From: Collinsella sp.
GTDB taxonomy: Bacteria > Actinomycetota > Coriobacteriia > Coriobacteriales > Coriobacteriaceae
Direction of reading: 5' to 3'
Assembly (NCBI GenBank): GCA_019419455.1
Contig: DXZW01000030.1
Location: 1-12,215 of the forward strand
Length of the DNA: 12,215 nucleotides
Part shown: one piece after another, positions 1 through 6,873 of the stretch
Numbering within the stretch: the first letter of the stretch is position 1
Layout: each line of letters opens with the position of its first letter
Translations under genes and position numbers: made by a program
Notes under the pieces: model-generated
What the model was told of the DNA's origin: nothing
What the model saw: only the letters and a program-made list of their open reading frames with translations
Databases searched by the model: none

Positions 1-66
1 ATGCAACGGAAAAGAGCCGCCCTTTCGGACGACTCAAACTGTAATGGGGATTAAAAACTCATTGAT

Positions 67-104
67 CCCCGTCCTTGGCAGCTCATTTGGGACGGGGCTT
101 TTTT
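67..104 (+). terminator. Rho-independent terminator or attenuator ahead of luxS
   Basis: A perfect 8-bp stem, CCCCGTCC (67-74) with GGACGGGG (90-97), has a 15-nt loop and is followed by C and six T. This is a canonical intrinsic terminator. It may end a gene lying left of the window. Because it is only about 75 nt before luxS, and its 3' arm can also pair with 145-154, it could instead act as a leader attenuator. Confidence 0.75.
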
Positions 105-159
105 GACTGGTATGATTGGTGCGACCATTCCAACCAGCTAAAAGAGCCCCGTCCTAAAT
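85..159. repeat. 75-nt near-perfect palindrome in the luxS leader
   Basis: Positions 85-111 pair with 133-159: 23 Watson-Crick pairs, three G-U pairs (89-155, 100-144, 105-139) and one A-C mismatch (106-138). Inside this, GGT (118-120) and ACC (124-126) close a 3-nt GCG loop. The element overlaps the 3' arm and T-tract of the terminator at 67-104, so the two structures exclude each other in RNA. It could be a dispersed repeat element or a regulatory leader; the sequence alone does not decide. Confidence 0.7.
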
Positions 160-180
160 TGACTATCGAGAGGATCTGCC

Positions 181-669
181 ATGGAGCGTATCGCGAGTTT
201 TTCCGTTGACCATCTGCTGCTTGAGCCCGGCGTGTACGTGAGCCGCATCGACCGCGATCCGGCGACCGGCGCCGCCGTCACCACGTTTGACCTGCGCCTG
301 ACCACGCCCAACAAGGAGCCGGTCATGAACACGGCCGAGTGCCACACCATCGAGCACCTGGGCGCGACGTTCCTTCGCAACCATGCCGAGTGGCCGAGCC
401 GCATTGTCTACTTTGGTCCCATGGGCTGCCGCACGGGCTTTTACCTCGTCGTGTTTGGCGAGGTGACGAGCGAGGAGATCCTGCCGCTCGTGCGTGAGCT
501 GTTCGAGTTTGTCGCCGGCTTTGAGGGCGATGTCCCCGGTGTCGCTCCCGAGGAGTGCGGTAACTATCTGGACCAGAACCTTCCCATGGCTAACTGGCTC
601 GCGCGTCGCTACCTCGACCGCGACCTGGCCGATATCGACGAGAAGCACCTGCACTATCAGCAGGCGTAA
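181..669 (+). CDS. luxS: S-ribosylhomocysteine lyase LuxS (AI-2 synthesis)
   Basis: LuxS cleaves S-ribosylhomocysteine to homocysteine and DPD, the precursor of autoinducer-2. It is a cytoplasmic step in recycling S-adenosylhomocysteine. The protein is 162 aa, the normal family length. The zinc site is complete: His55 and His59 in the HTIEH motif, and Cys126 in ECGNYLDQNLP. Glu58 and Cys83 (PMGCRTGFY) match the catalytic residues known for the family. The ATG at 181 follows GAGAGG at 168-173 with 7-nt spacing. It appears monocistronic: a terminator-like leader precedes it and a strong terminator sits about 30 nt after the stop. No methylthioadenosine/SAH nucleosidase (pfs) gene is visible here. 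The family call is firm; whether AI-2 serves as a signal in this organism cannot be read from the sequence. Confidence 0.97.
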   Translation: MERIASFSVDHLLLEPGVYVSRIDRDPATGAAVTTFDLRLTTPNKEPVMNTAECHTIEHLGATFLRNHAEWPSRIVYFGPMGCRTGFYLVVFGEVTSEEILPLVRELFEFVAGFEGDVPGVAPEECGNYLDQNLPMANWLARRYLDRDLADIDEKHLHYQQA

Positions 670-698
670 GGACTTTATCGTCCAAAACGCGCGCATTG

Positions 699-729
699 GG
701 CGCCTTCGCTTATGCGGGGGCGCCTTTTT
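699..729 (+). terminator. Intrinsic terminator of luxS
   Basis: An 11-bp stem pairs 699-709 with 714-724, including two G-U pairs (705-718, 706-717), around a TTAT tetraloop, and is followed by five T (725-729). It begins 30 nt after the luxS stop and separates luxS from the next gene. Confidence 0.9.
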
Positions 730-778
730 GTTGAGTGGTCGGGACGAGCGTTCAAAATCGCTCATGTTTGTTCTAGAA

Positions 779-804
779 TGTTCGTATAGTCACATTTACG
801 AACA
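779..804. promoter_or_regulatory. Palindromic operator TGTTCGTA-N10-TACGAACA over a -10 box
   Basis: A perfect 8-bp inverted repeat (779-786 and 797-804) has a 10-nt spacer and ends next to the ribosome-binding site of the gene starting at 814. TATAGT at 785-790 is a plausible -10 box overlapping the left arm; I see no convincing -35. A protein bound here would block transcription or initiation, so repression by a dimeric regulator is the simplest reading. The regulator family is not identifiable from the site alone and none is encoded beside it. Confidence 0.55.
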
Positions 805-813
805 GGAGTGAAC

Positions 814-1458
814 ATGCATATCTATTCTGTCAACGATCCCGAGTTCAAATCCTATGGCAACGTTTGGGATAACGTTCCGTCCGAGCTCACGTCGCCCGTG
901 CTCGAGGCGCTCTCTGCCACGCCCATCCCCGAGGGCAGCAAGTACGTAGCAAGTGCGCCGGAGCTCGAGGGCGTCAAGGATGCCGATAAACTGGGCTTTC
1001 TCATGTTTGGCGGCCGACCCTTCCAGCTGGGCTGGTGCAATGGCCACAACACGCAGCTCAACTGCCTGGAGTATCACCGCGCCAGCGAGTTTAACCTGGG
1101 TGCCCGCGACTTTATCCTGCTTGTGGCGCATCGCTGGGAGATCGAGGACGGCAAGCTCGACACCGCGTGCGTCAAGGCGTTCCGCGTGCCGGCGGGTACG
1201 GTCGTCGAGGTCTTCAACACCACGCTCCACTACACGCCGTGCATGGTCGACGACGGTGGCTTCCAGGTGATGGTGGCGCTTCCCGCTGGCACCAATGGTC
1301 CGCGCCCCGAGGCTGCGGCCGACATGCCCGCGGCCGGTGACAGCTACTGCTACTGGAAGGCCGACAAGTGGGTTCTCTGCCACGCCGACAGCCCCAAGGC
1401 TGCCGAGGGCGGCTACGTGGGCCTCATCGGCAAGAACCTCGACATCGCCTGTGACTAG
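814..1458 (+). CDS. DUF4867 family cupin-like protein, probably sugar metabolism
   Basis: This 214-aa protein resembles DUF4867, recognised from its opening MHIYSVNDPEFKSYG, the central GHNTQLNCLEYHRASEFN and the later VPAGTVVEVFNTTLHYTPC. His78, Glu86, His88 and His139 are spaced like cupin metal ligands; that assignment is inference. DUF4867 genes are known near sugar-phosphate isomerase and phosphoglycosidase genes in Firmicutes, so a role as an isomerase or accessory enzyme in phosphosugar use is likely, but no reaction is established. An upstream in-frame GTG at 808 overlaps the AGGAG (804-808), so the ATG at 814, with 5-nt spacing, is preferred. No signal peptide or membrane segment is seen. 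The 6-phospho-beta-glucosidase gene lies 345 nt downstream on the same strand, and the palindrome at 779-804 suggests repression. Confidence 0.8.
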   Translation: MHIYSVNDPEFKSYGNVWDNVPSELTSPVLEALSATPIPEGSKYVASAPELEGVKDADKLGFLMFGGRPFQLGWCNGHNTQLNCLEYHRASEFNLGARDFILLVAHRWEIEDGKLDTACVKAFRVPAGTVVEVFNTTLHYTPCMVDDGGFQVMVALPAGTNGPRPEAAADMPAAGDSYCYWKADKWVLCHADSPKAAEGGYVGLIGKNLDIACD

Positions 1459-1466
1459 CATCTTCC

Positions 1467-1523
1467 GTCTCGATTTGTAACATCTAGCGGGCTAAATCGT
1501 CTCTACCTGTTACAGATTTAGAC
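1467..1523. repeat. Hairpin repeat, copy A (GTCTCGATTTGTAACA type)
   Basis: GTCTCGATTTGTAACA (1467-1482) and TGTTACAGATTTAGAC (1508-1523) form a 16-nt inverted repeat with 13 matches, around a 25-nt centre. It is followed by AAAC. It is the diverged sister of copy B, which lies 80 nt downstream in the same orientation. It starts 8 nt after the DUF4867 stop and has no T-tract, so it is not a typical terminator. Confidence 0.8.
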
Positions 1524-1548
1524 AAACTGCGGGGGGCTGCCCGAAAAC

Positions 1549-1601
1549 CTCGATCTGTAACACCAAGCCCGGTTTTGGCTGCCTACCTGTTACAGATCGA
1601 G
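1549..1601. repeat. Hairpin repeat, copy B (CTCGATCTGTAACA type)
   Basis: CTCGATCTGTAACA (1549-1562) and TGTTACAGATCGAG (1588-1601) are perfect 14-bp inverted arms around a 25-nt centre, the same spacing as copy A. Both copies share CTACCTGTTACAGAT before the 3' arm end and GACAAAC after it. The left third of the centre is poorly conserved between copies while the arms are conserved, which suggests that structure or arm sequence is what matters. Confidence 0.85.
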
Positions 1602-1609
1602 ACAAACGG

Positions 1610-1656
1610 GCCCAAACCACCACAAAGGTGCCTGTCCCCTTTGTGGTGGTTTGGGC
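1610..1656. repeat. Perfect 19-bp inverted repeat with 9-nt loop
   Basis: GCCCAAACCACCACAAAGG (1610-1628) is perfectly complementary to 1638-1656, with loop TGCCTGTCC (1629-1637). No T-tract follows on the plus strand, so it is either a non-canonical terminator or a dispersed intergenic repeat. With copies A and B it fills most of the 345-nt gap 1459-1803, in which I find no gene. Confidence 0.85.
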
Positions 1657-1738
1657 AGGCGGGTATCAAAAAGTGTCAGACGGGGGCGGCCGGCAGGCGT
1701 CTGCGTGCGAAAAGAAGTGTCGACCTGCGCTGTTGCCG

Positions 1739-1767
1739 TTGAGCGGCGCACCGTTTGCAGGGATACT
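1739..1767 (+). promoter_or_regulatory. Candidate sigma-70 promoter of the 6-phospho-beta-glucosidase gene
   Basis: TTGAGC (1739-1744) and GATACT (1762-1767) are separated by exactly 17 nt. Each matches four of six consensus bases. Transcription would start near 1774, giving a leader of about 30 nt before the ATG at 1804. The match is modest and competes with chance in this region. Confidence 0.4.
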
Positions 1768-1803
1768 GAGCCTACGACAAACAACGTGTGAAAGGATCGA
1801 TGC

Positions 1804-3234
1804 ATGGCTTTCCGTAACGACTTCCTGTGGGGCGGCGCGACGGCTGCCAACCAGTGCGAGGGCGCCTACAACGTGGACGGCCGCGGCCTGGCCAACGTGG
1901 ACGTGGCTCCGCACGGCCCCGAGCGCTATGCGGTGGTCTCCGGTCAGCGCAAGATGCTCGACTTCGAGGACGGCTATTACTATCCCGCGCAGACCGGCAT
2001 CGATTTCTATCACCATTACAAGGAGGATATCGCCCTCTTTGCCGAGATGGGCTTTAAGACCTTCCGCATGAGCCTGGCGTGGACCCGCATTTTCCCCAAC
2101 GGCGACGAGACCGAGCCCAACGAGGCCGGCTTGGCCTTTTACGAGGACGTATTCCGCGAGTGTCAGGCGCACGGCATTGAGCCGCTCGTGACCATCACGC
2201 ACTTCGACTGCCCGATTCACCTCATCAAGGAGTACGGCGGCTGGCGCAACCGCAAGCTCATCGACTTCTACAAGAACCTCGCGACCACGATCTTCACCCG
2301 CTACAAGGGCCTGGTAAAGTACTGGCTTACCTTCAACGAGATCAATATGATCTTGCACCTGCCGTTTATGGGTGCCGGTCTGGTCTTTGAGGAGGGCGAG
2401 AACAAGGAGGCCGTCGAGTACCTGGCCGCCCACAACGAGCTCGTCGCCAGCGCTTGGGCAACCAAGATCGCTCACGAGATCGACCCTGAGGTCAAGATCG
2501 GTTGCATGCTTGCCGCAGGTAGCTACTACCCCTACAGCTGCCGTCCGGGCGATGTGCGCCAGGCGCAGATTGACAACCAGAGTAACTATTTCTTCGTCGA
2601 CGTTCAGAGCCGCGGCTACTACCCGGCCTATGCCGTCAAGAAGCTCGAGCGTTTGGGCATCGATGTGGGCATGACGGATGAAGACCGCGAGATCCTGGCC
2701 GCCAACACCGTCGACTTCATCAGCTTTAGCTATTACAGCACCCGTTGCTCCGCCGGTGCCGATAACCCCGATGTCGAGCGCACCCAGGGCAACGCCTTCG
2801 CCGGCGCCAAGAACCCCTACCTGCAGGAGAGCCAGTGGGGCTGGGCCATCGATCCGCTGGGCTTCCGCATCACCCTCAACGACCTGTACGACCGTTATCA
2901 GAAGCCGCTGTTTGTGGTCGAGAACGGTCTGGGCGCCAAGGATGTTGTCGAGGAGGATGGCTCCATCAACGACGACTACCGTATCGACTACCTACGCCAG
3001 CATATCGCCGCGATGCGCGATGCGGTGACCGAGGACGGCGTTGACCTGCTGGGCTACACCACCTGGGGTCCGATCGACCTGGTCTCGGCCGGCACGGGCG
3101 AGATGTCCAAGCGCTACGGCTTTATCTACGTGGACCGCGACGATGCAGGCAACGGCACCCTCAAGCGTTCCAAGAAGAAGAGCTTCGACTGGTACAAACA
3201 TGTCATCGAAACGAACGGTGAGGACCTGTCCTAA
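1804..3234 (+). CDS. 6-phospho-beta-glucosidase, GH1 family
   Basis: A cytoplasmic GH1 hydrolase of 476 aa, the usual length, that splits 6-phosphorylated beta-glucosides (cellobiose-, salicin- or arbutin-type) after PTS uptake into glucose 6-phosphate and an aglycone or sugar. The N-terminal FLWGGATAANQCEG is typical of GH1. Glu179 in TFNEIN is the acid/base and Glu373 in VVENGLG the nucleophile by family homology. Ser428, Lys436 and Tyr438 (LVSAGTGEMSKRYGFIYVD region) match the phosphate-binding signature that separates phospho-glycosidases from ordinary beta-glucosidases. The ATG at 1804 has AAAGGA at 1791-1796 with 7-nt spacing. No PTS permease, BglG/LicT antiterminator or isomerase gene lies in the window. 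Exact aglycone preference, and gluco- versus galacto-specificity, cannot be decided here, although the sequence resembles BglA/AscB-type glucosidases. Confidence 0.93.
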   Translation: MAFRNDFLWGGATAANQCEGAYNVDGRGLANVDVAPHGPERYAVVSGQRKMLDFEDGYYYPAQTGIDFYHHYKEDIALFAEMGFKTFRMSLAWTRIFPNGDETEPNEAGLAFYEDVFRECQAHGIEPLVTITHFDCPIHLIKEYGGWRNRKLIDFYKNLATTIFTRYKGLVKYWLTFNEINMILHLPFMGAGLVFEEGENKEAVEYLAAHNELVASAWATKIAHEIDPEVKIGCMLAAGSYYPYSCRPGDVRQAQIDNQSNYFFVDVQSRGYYPAYAVKKLERLGIDVGMTDEDREILAANTVDFISFSYYSTRCSAGADNPDVERTQGNAFAGAKNPYLQESQWGWAIDPLGFRITLNDLYDRYQKPLFVVENGLGAKDVVEEDGSINDDYRIDYLRQHIAAMRDAVTEDGVDLLGYTTWGPIDLVSAGTGEMSKRYGFIYVDRDDAGNGTLKRSKKKSFDWYKHVIETNGEDLS

Positions 3235-3239
3235 GGACA

Positions 3240-3328
3240 CTGAGGCGCTCAACCTTGGGGCTCCAACCCTCCTCGCGTACCTAAGTACGCTTCGTCGGGC
3301 TTGTCGCTCCCAATCTTGAGCACCTCAG
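3240..3328. repeat. 89-nt imperfect palindromic element after the glucosidase gene
   Basis: Outer arms 3240-3252 and 3316-3328 pair over 13 positions with one mismatch (CTGAGG, then GCTCAA, against TTGAGC, then CTCAG). TTGGG (3255-3259) pairs with CCCAA (3309-3313), and the centre holds its own hairpin, GCGTAC-CTAA-GTACGC (3275-3290). No coding potential is seen. It starts 5 nt after the stop codon and lacks a T-tract, so it looks more like a mobile or dispersed intergenic repeat than a terminator. Confidence 0.65.
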
Positions 3329-3390
3329 GCCCTTAGGGGCGGGCCTGGCCGCTGTGAATTTCGCGTGCTCATCCTCATAGTCTCCTAACC

Positions 3391-3426
3391 AAGGCGCCCG
3401 GCGAGTATGTGCTCGCCGGGCGCCTT
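3391..3426 (+). terminator. Strong GC-rich hairpin, probable terminator
   Basis: AAGGCGCCCGGCGAG (3391-3405) pairs perfectly over 15 bp with 3412-3426 around a 6-nt loop. No T-tract follows, as often seen for terminators of GC-rich actinobacteria. It isolates the glucosidase gene from the signalling genes that follow and would work in either direction. Confidence 0.6.
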
Positions 3427-3493
3427 GCCGTCGGCGGATTTTGGGACATGCGGCCCGCTTTTTTAGCCCATCTGTCGGTACACTAAAAGCACT

Positions 3494-5377
3494 ATGGGTA
3501 CCCGCGAGCGACATATCGGCCACGCGGCCGCCCGATCCGCTCCCGTGGCGGATCCCAGGGGCGGCAGGCTCTTCGCCATGCCGCGATTCCTTGTTGGCAT
3601 AACACATCAGGTGTACCGCCACCGCGTCTTTGCTATCGCCGGTGTCATCACCGCGCTGTTCCTCATGCTTTTGGTGGTCTTGCCGTCGCTGTTCGCCTTC
3701 GACCCCAAACTTTCCAACGCCGTGCCCGCCCATAGCGAGGTGTCCGAAGAGGTCGTGGATGCGCTCGTCCATTCGAGCTCTCTCCCGCTGCTTGTCGCCG
3801 CAATTGCATTTTCAATCTGGGGTGTGTTGGCGTACCTACGCTGCTTGGACTACGTCTTGCGCCGCCGCCTTGTTGCCATCGCCGCCATTTGTGCCCTGTG
3901 GATGATCGAGGTCATCCTCAAATATAAGTCGTTCACGCCGTTCTATGCCACCGTGCTGTGGTACCTGTACTACGTGCCCATGACGCTCATTCCGCTGATC
4001 TACCAGCTGTGCGGTCTGCGCCTTGCGGGCCTGGAGCAACACCGCCTGGGTCGCCGCTACTGCGCTGCGCTGTGGATTGTGGTCATCCTGCTTATCGGAT
4101 TTGTGCTCACCAACGATTTTCACCAGCAGGTCTTCCGCTTTGACCGTACAAGCGACACCTGGAGCAACGATTACACGTACGGCTGGGGTTATTTTGCCGT
4201 CTTAGTGTGGACGGCCTTTAACTTCGTTGCCTTTTTTATCCTGGTGGGCCGGTCCTCGTCCTTTCGCATCCAGCGTTTCTCGGGCACGGCGGCGCTCGTA
4301 CTGCTGGGTGGCGCATTCTTTGCCATCTCGTATGCTCTGCGCGTGCCCTGGGCATGGAGGCTCAACTTTTCGCTCGTCTATTGCGTCCTGTGCGTGGTGG
4401 CGATGGAAATCTGTCTCGATTGCGGTGTCATTCCGTCATATCACGACATTGCTGGCATCTTCGATACCTTGCCGCTCGACCTCAAAGTTCTAACGCGCGA
4501 CCTGCAGGAAGTCTATGCCACACCGGTGTCAAAGCCAATGCCGGCGGGCGTGTGCGAAGAGCTGCGGGCCCAGGAACACGGGCATGCCCATGCCTTTGCC
4601 GTGGCGTCCGATCCCGATGTAATGTACCGTGCCTTTCCACTGCTGGGCGGATCGGCCCTGCTTGCCCAGGACGTCTCGGAGCTCAACGAGCTCAATCGCG
4701 AGCTGGCGCATCGTCGCATGGAGCTGCAGCGTCAAAACGAGCTGCTCGCCGCCGACTACGACCTTAAGACGCATCTGGCAGATCAAGAGGCCGAGACCTT
4801 GCTGGTCCAAGACGTGGACCAAGCACTTGCCCGCGCGCTCGAAGGGATGTACGACCTGCTGAGTTCGCTGCCACCGTTGACCGACGAGGCGTCTTCACAC
4901 GAGCGTTACCGCATGCTGCAGCGCGCCAAGATGCTCGTCGCCTATTGCAAGCGCAAAGGGTCGCTCACGTTGGCGCAGCACGGGGAGAGCGGTTTTGATC
5001 GCGACCGCATTCAACTCATTGCCAACGAGCTCGCAAGCGACCTGCGCACCATCGATATCGATTGCGCTTCGATTGTCGCCATACGGCGCCCGATGCACGC
5101 CAGTACGGTAAGCGCCCTGTACGACTGCGTGTATGACTTTGCGTTTTTTGCCTACACCACCGACCATCCGGCGCTTATGTATCACTTGGGCGATCATGAC
5201 CGGTGCAGTGTCGAGCTGCGCGCCACGCTATTTTCCAACGATGATGAAGATCTTTCTCAGACGCCCGCTGCGCAAGAGCTCGAGAGCGCGCTGCAAGGGC
5301 GTAACGTGGCGTACCGTCTTGAGGGCGAACCCGGTCAGCTGCGCATGATCGTCTTGATGCCGCAGGCGGGTGAGTGA
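3494..5377 (+). CDS. Polytopic sensor with degenerate histidine-kinase-like C-terminus
   Basis: This 627-aa protein has about eight membrane helices (near residues 46-66, 98-118, 126-143, 152-173, 190-206, 230-251, 265-283, 291-309). The LTNDFHQQVFRF (205-216) and YGWGYFAVLVW (229-239) stretches resemble the N-terminal 7TM domain of some histidine kinases. A PAS-like tail (YRAFPLLGGSALLAQDVSELNEL), a coiled coil (about 392-440) and a YCKRKGSLTL motif (484-493) lead into a C-terminal region shaped like a kinase ATPase. I find no HD.xxQ-type phospho-acceptor and no clear N-box or G-boxes, so it is probably a pseudokinase or co-sensor. The start is uncertain: the ATG at 3494 has no ribosome-binding site but lies just after TACACT (3479-3484), suggesting a leaderless start; an ATG at 3578 (residue 29) is the alternative. 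It ends in a 4-base overlap with the kinase gene. Confidence 0.75.
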   Translation: MGTRERHIGHAAARSAPVADPRGGRLFAMPRFLVGITHQVYRHRVFAIAGVITALFLMLLVVLPSLFAFDPKLSNAVPAHSEVSEEVVDALVHSSSLPLLVAAIAFSIWGVLAYLRCLDYVLRRRLVAIAAICALWMIEVILKYKSFTPFYATVLWYLYYVPMTLIPLIYQLCGLRLAGLEQHRLGRRYCAALWIVVILLIGFVLTNDFHQQVFRFDRTSDTWSNDYTYGWGYFAVLVWTAFNFVAFFILVGRSSSFRIQRFSGTAALVLLGGAFFAISYALRVPWAWRLNFSLVYCVLCVVAMEICLDCGVIPSYHDIAGIFDTLPLDLKVLTRDLQEVYATPVSKPMPAGVCEELRAQEHGHAHAFAVASDPDVMYRAFPLLGGSALLAQDVSELNELNRELAHRRMELQRQNELLAADYDLKTHLADQEAETLLVQDVDQALARALEGMYDLLSSLPPLTDEASSHERYRMLQRAKMLVAYCKRKGSLTLAQHGESGFDRDRIQLIANELASDLRTIDIDCASIVAIRRPMHASTVSALYDCVYDFAFFAYTTDHPALMYHLGDHDRCSVELRATLFSNDDEDLSQTPAAQELESALQGRNVAYRLEGEPGQLRMIVLMPQAGE

Positions 5378-6873
5378 CGATGCAGATTTCGTTCATCCTT
5401 CCCCAAATCGTTGCGCTCGATGTTGTCTTTGCCCTGGCTGCGTGTCTGCAGATGATCCACGTCCCGCTCATCGCATCGCGCCGCTCGTCTTATAACCGTA
5501 AGGTGATTTGCGCCTACGAGACGAGCCTTGTGCTTCACCTGATGATTTCGGCGCTCATCTTATTCGCGTCGTCTGGCTCGTATCTGGTGGCGCCGCTTGA
5601 CGTTTGCGCCAGGGCAATGGGCGGAGTGCTGTGGCTCAATGCCGCGATCTTTGCCTATGGCGTGGTCCTTATGGTGCGCTATCGTCGCCCTGTCATGCTG
5701 GCCGAGCTGCTGCTTGTTGGCGCCGTGACACCGCCGGTGGTTTTTGCCATGGGCTCGGTGTGGGCCGTTGTCCTTATCGCAGAGGGAGCGTTCTTCCTGT
5801 TCCGTTCCGTCGCGGCGCTCTTGATGGACGTCCGTAACCGCCAAGAGGATATCACCGCGTTCTCGACGATTGAAACCATCAACGTGATTCCCGTGGGCAT
5901 CCTGTATCTGGACTCGAGGGGCCGTCCACTGCTCATGAACCGCTGCATGCGCAAAAACCTGGTGGAGCTTCATATGCCCACCGACCTAGGCGATATGAGC
6001 GGTACATGGAACGACCTGCGCAAGCTCAGCATGCAAATGCCCGAAGGCGGTAAGAACCGCGTGCGGATCAACCTGGAACGCTTTGGTGAGGCGCGTGCGG
6101 TGGTCGAGGTTTCTCCCGCCGAGATTCGCCTGTTTGTGTGCGATGACGTTATGGTCTCGGGCTGTTCGTTCGAGCGCATAATCGGTCTGGACGTGACAGA
6201 GTATGCGCATGCGCATGACCGCCTGGCGCAGGCCAACCACCTGCTTGAGCTTGCGGGCCAAGAGCTCCAGGCCCAGATCGAAGAAGTCAAAAAAGTTGCC
6301 GACAATGCGGCCTATCTGCGCATGCGCGCCCGCGTTCACGATGTGATCGGCCAGCGCCTGTCCATCCTTCATCGCTATTTGGAGGAGGGGCGCTTGGACG
6401 ACGAGTCGCTCGAGCAGATCGACCCGCTGCTGCGCTCAATCGCTGCCGATCTGCGCAGTGGCGGCACCAGTGGGCCGGCGGAGCAGTTGGGTGATATCGT
6501 CCATGCTTTTGGCCTGGTGAGCGTGCAGATCGATGTTGAGGGTGCGCTGCCTGAGGACGCGCGTGTCGCCGCTGCCTTTTTGCAGATTATCCGCGAGGCC
6601 TCGACCAACGCCACCAAGCATGCGCAGGCGCATCGGGTCCGTGTGCGCTTGTGGCAGGAGAGGACGGATGCTGACGCCGTCGCGCACATGACGATTTCTA
6701 ACGACGGGTCCCCGGCCCCCGTATCGTATCGCGAGGGAACGGGTATCCCAGGTATGAGGCATGTCGCGCAAGATCTGGGTGGCAGCCTAGAGGTCCACGC
6801 CACCCCGCCCTTTACGCTTACGGTATCCATTCCGCTTAACGCCAACGACACGTCCCAAAGGAGAAACTCATGA
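5374..6873 (+). CDS. Membrane sensor histidine kinase, NarL-partner type (HisKA_3)
   Basis: A 499-aa sensor kinase. About five hydrophobic helices occupy residues 10-150, followed by a PAS-like region (about 165-275), a coiled coil (about 279-315), a dimerisation domain with phospho-acceptor His322 in RARVHDVIGQRLS, and an ATPase domain with N-box Asn412 (REASTNATKHA) and G-box GTGIPGM (455-461). These are intact, so it should autophosphorylate and pass phosphate to the adjacent regulator. The stimulus is unknown; no extracellular domain of size is seen, so it may sense the membrane, a small molecule, or signals from the partner encoded upstream. GTG at 5374 overlaps the upstream stop (GTGA); ATG at 5380 with GGGTGAG before it is an equally good start and would remove two residues. 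Its stop overlaps the regulator's start by 4 bases (ATGA), so all three genes are likely translationally coupled. Confidence 0.9.
   Translation: MTMQISFILPQIVALDVVFALAACLQMIHVPLIASRRSSYNRKVICAYETSLVLHLMISALILFASSGSYLVAPLDVCARAMGGVLWLNAAIFAYGVVLMVRYRRPVMLAELLLVGAVTPPVVFAMGSVWAVVLIAEGAFFLFRSVAALLMDVRNRQEDITAFSTIETINVIPVGILYLDSRGRPLLMNRCMRKNLVELHMPTDLGDMSGTWNDLRKLSMQMPEGGKNRVRINLERFGEARAVVEVSPAEIRLFVCDDVMVSGCSFERIIGLDVTEYAHAHDRLAQANHLLELAGQELQAQIEEVKKVADNAAYLRMRARVHDVIGQRLSILHRYLEEGRLDDESLEQIDPLLRSIAADLRSGGTSGPAEQLGDIVHAFGLVSVQIDVEGALPEDARVAAAFLQIIREASTNATKHAQAHRVRVRLWQERTDADAVAHMTISNDGSPAPVSYREGTGIPGMRHVAQDLGGSLEVHATPPFTLTVSIPLNANDTSQRRNS

Noticed and set aside
14..35. Hairpin GAGCCGCCC / GGACGACTC at the left edge
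   Set aside because: Two mismatches in nine pairs and no T-tract; not supportable as a terminator.
1754..1785. BglG/LicT-type antiterminator site (GTTTG...CAAAC with GGGATACTG inside)
   Set aside because: The stem is only 5 bp, the match to the known antiterminator sequence is partial, and no terminator follows before the start codon.
1666..2475. 269-codon open frame on the minus strand opposite the glucosidase gene
   Set aside because: Antisense shadow of a conserved GH1 gene with no ribosome-binding site or domain.
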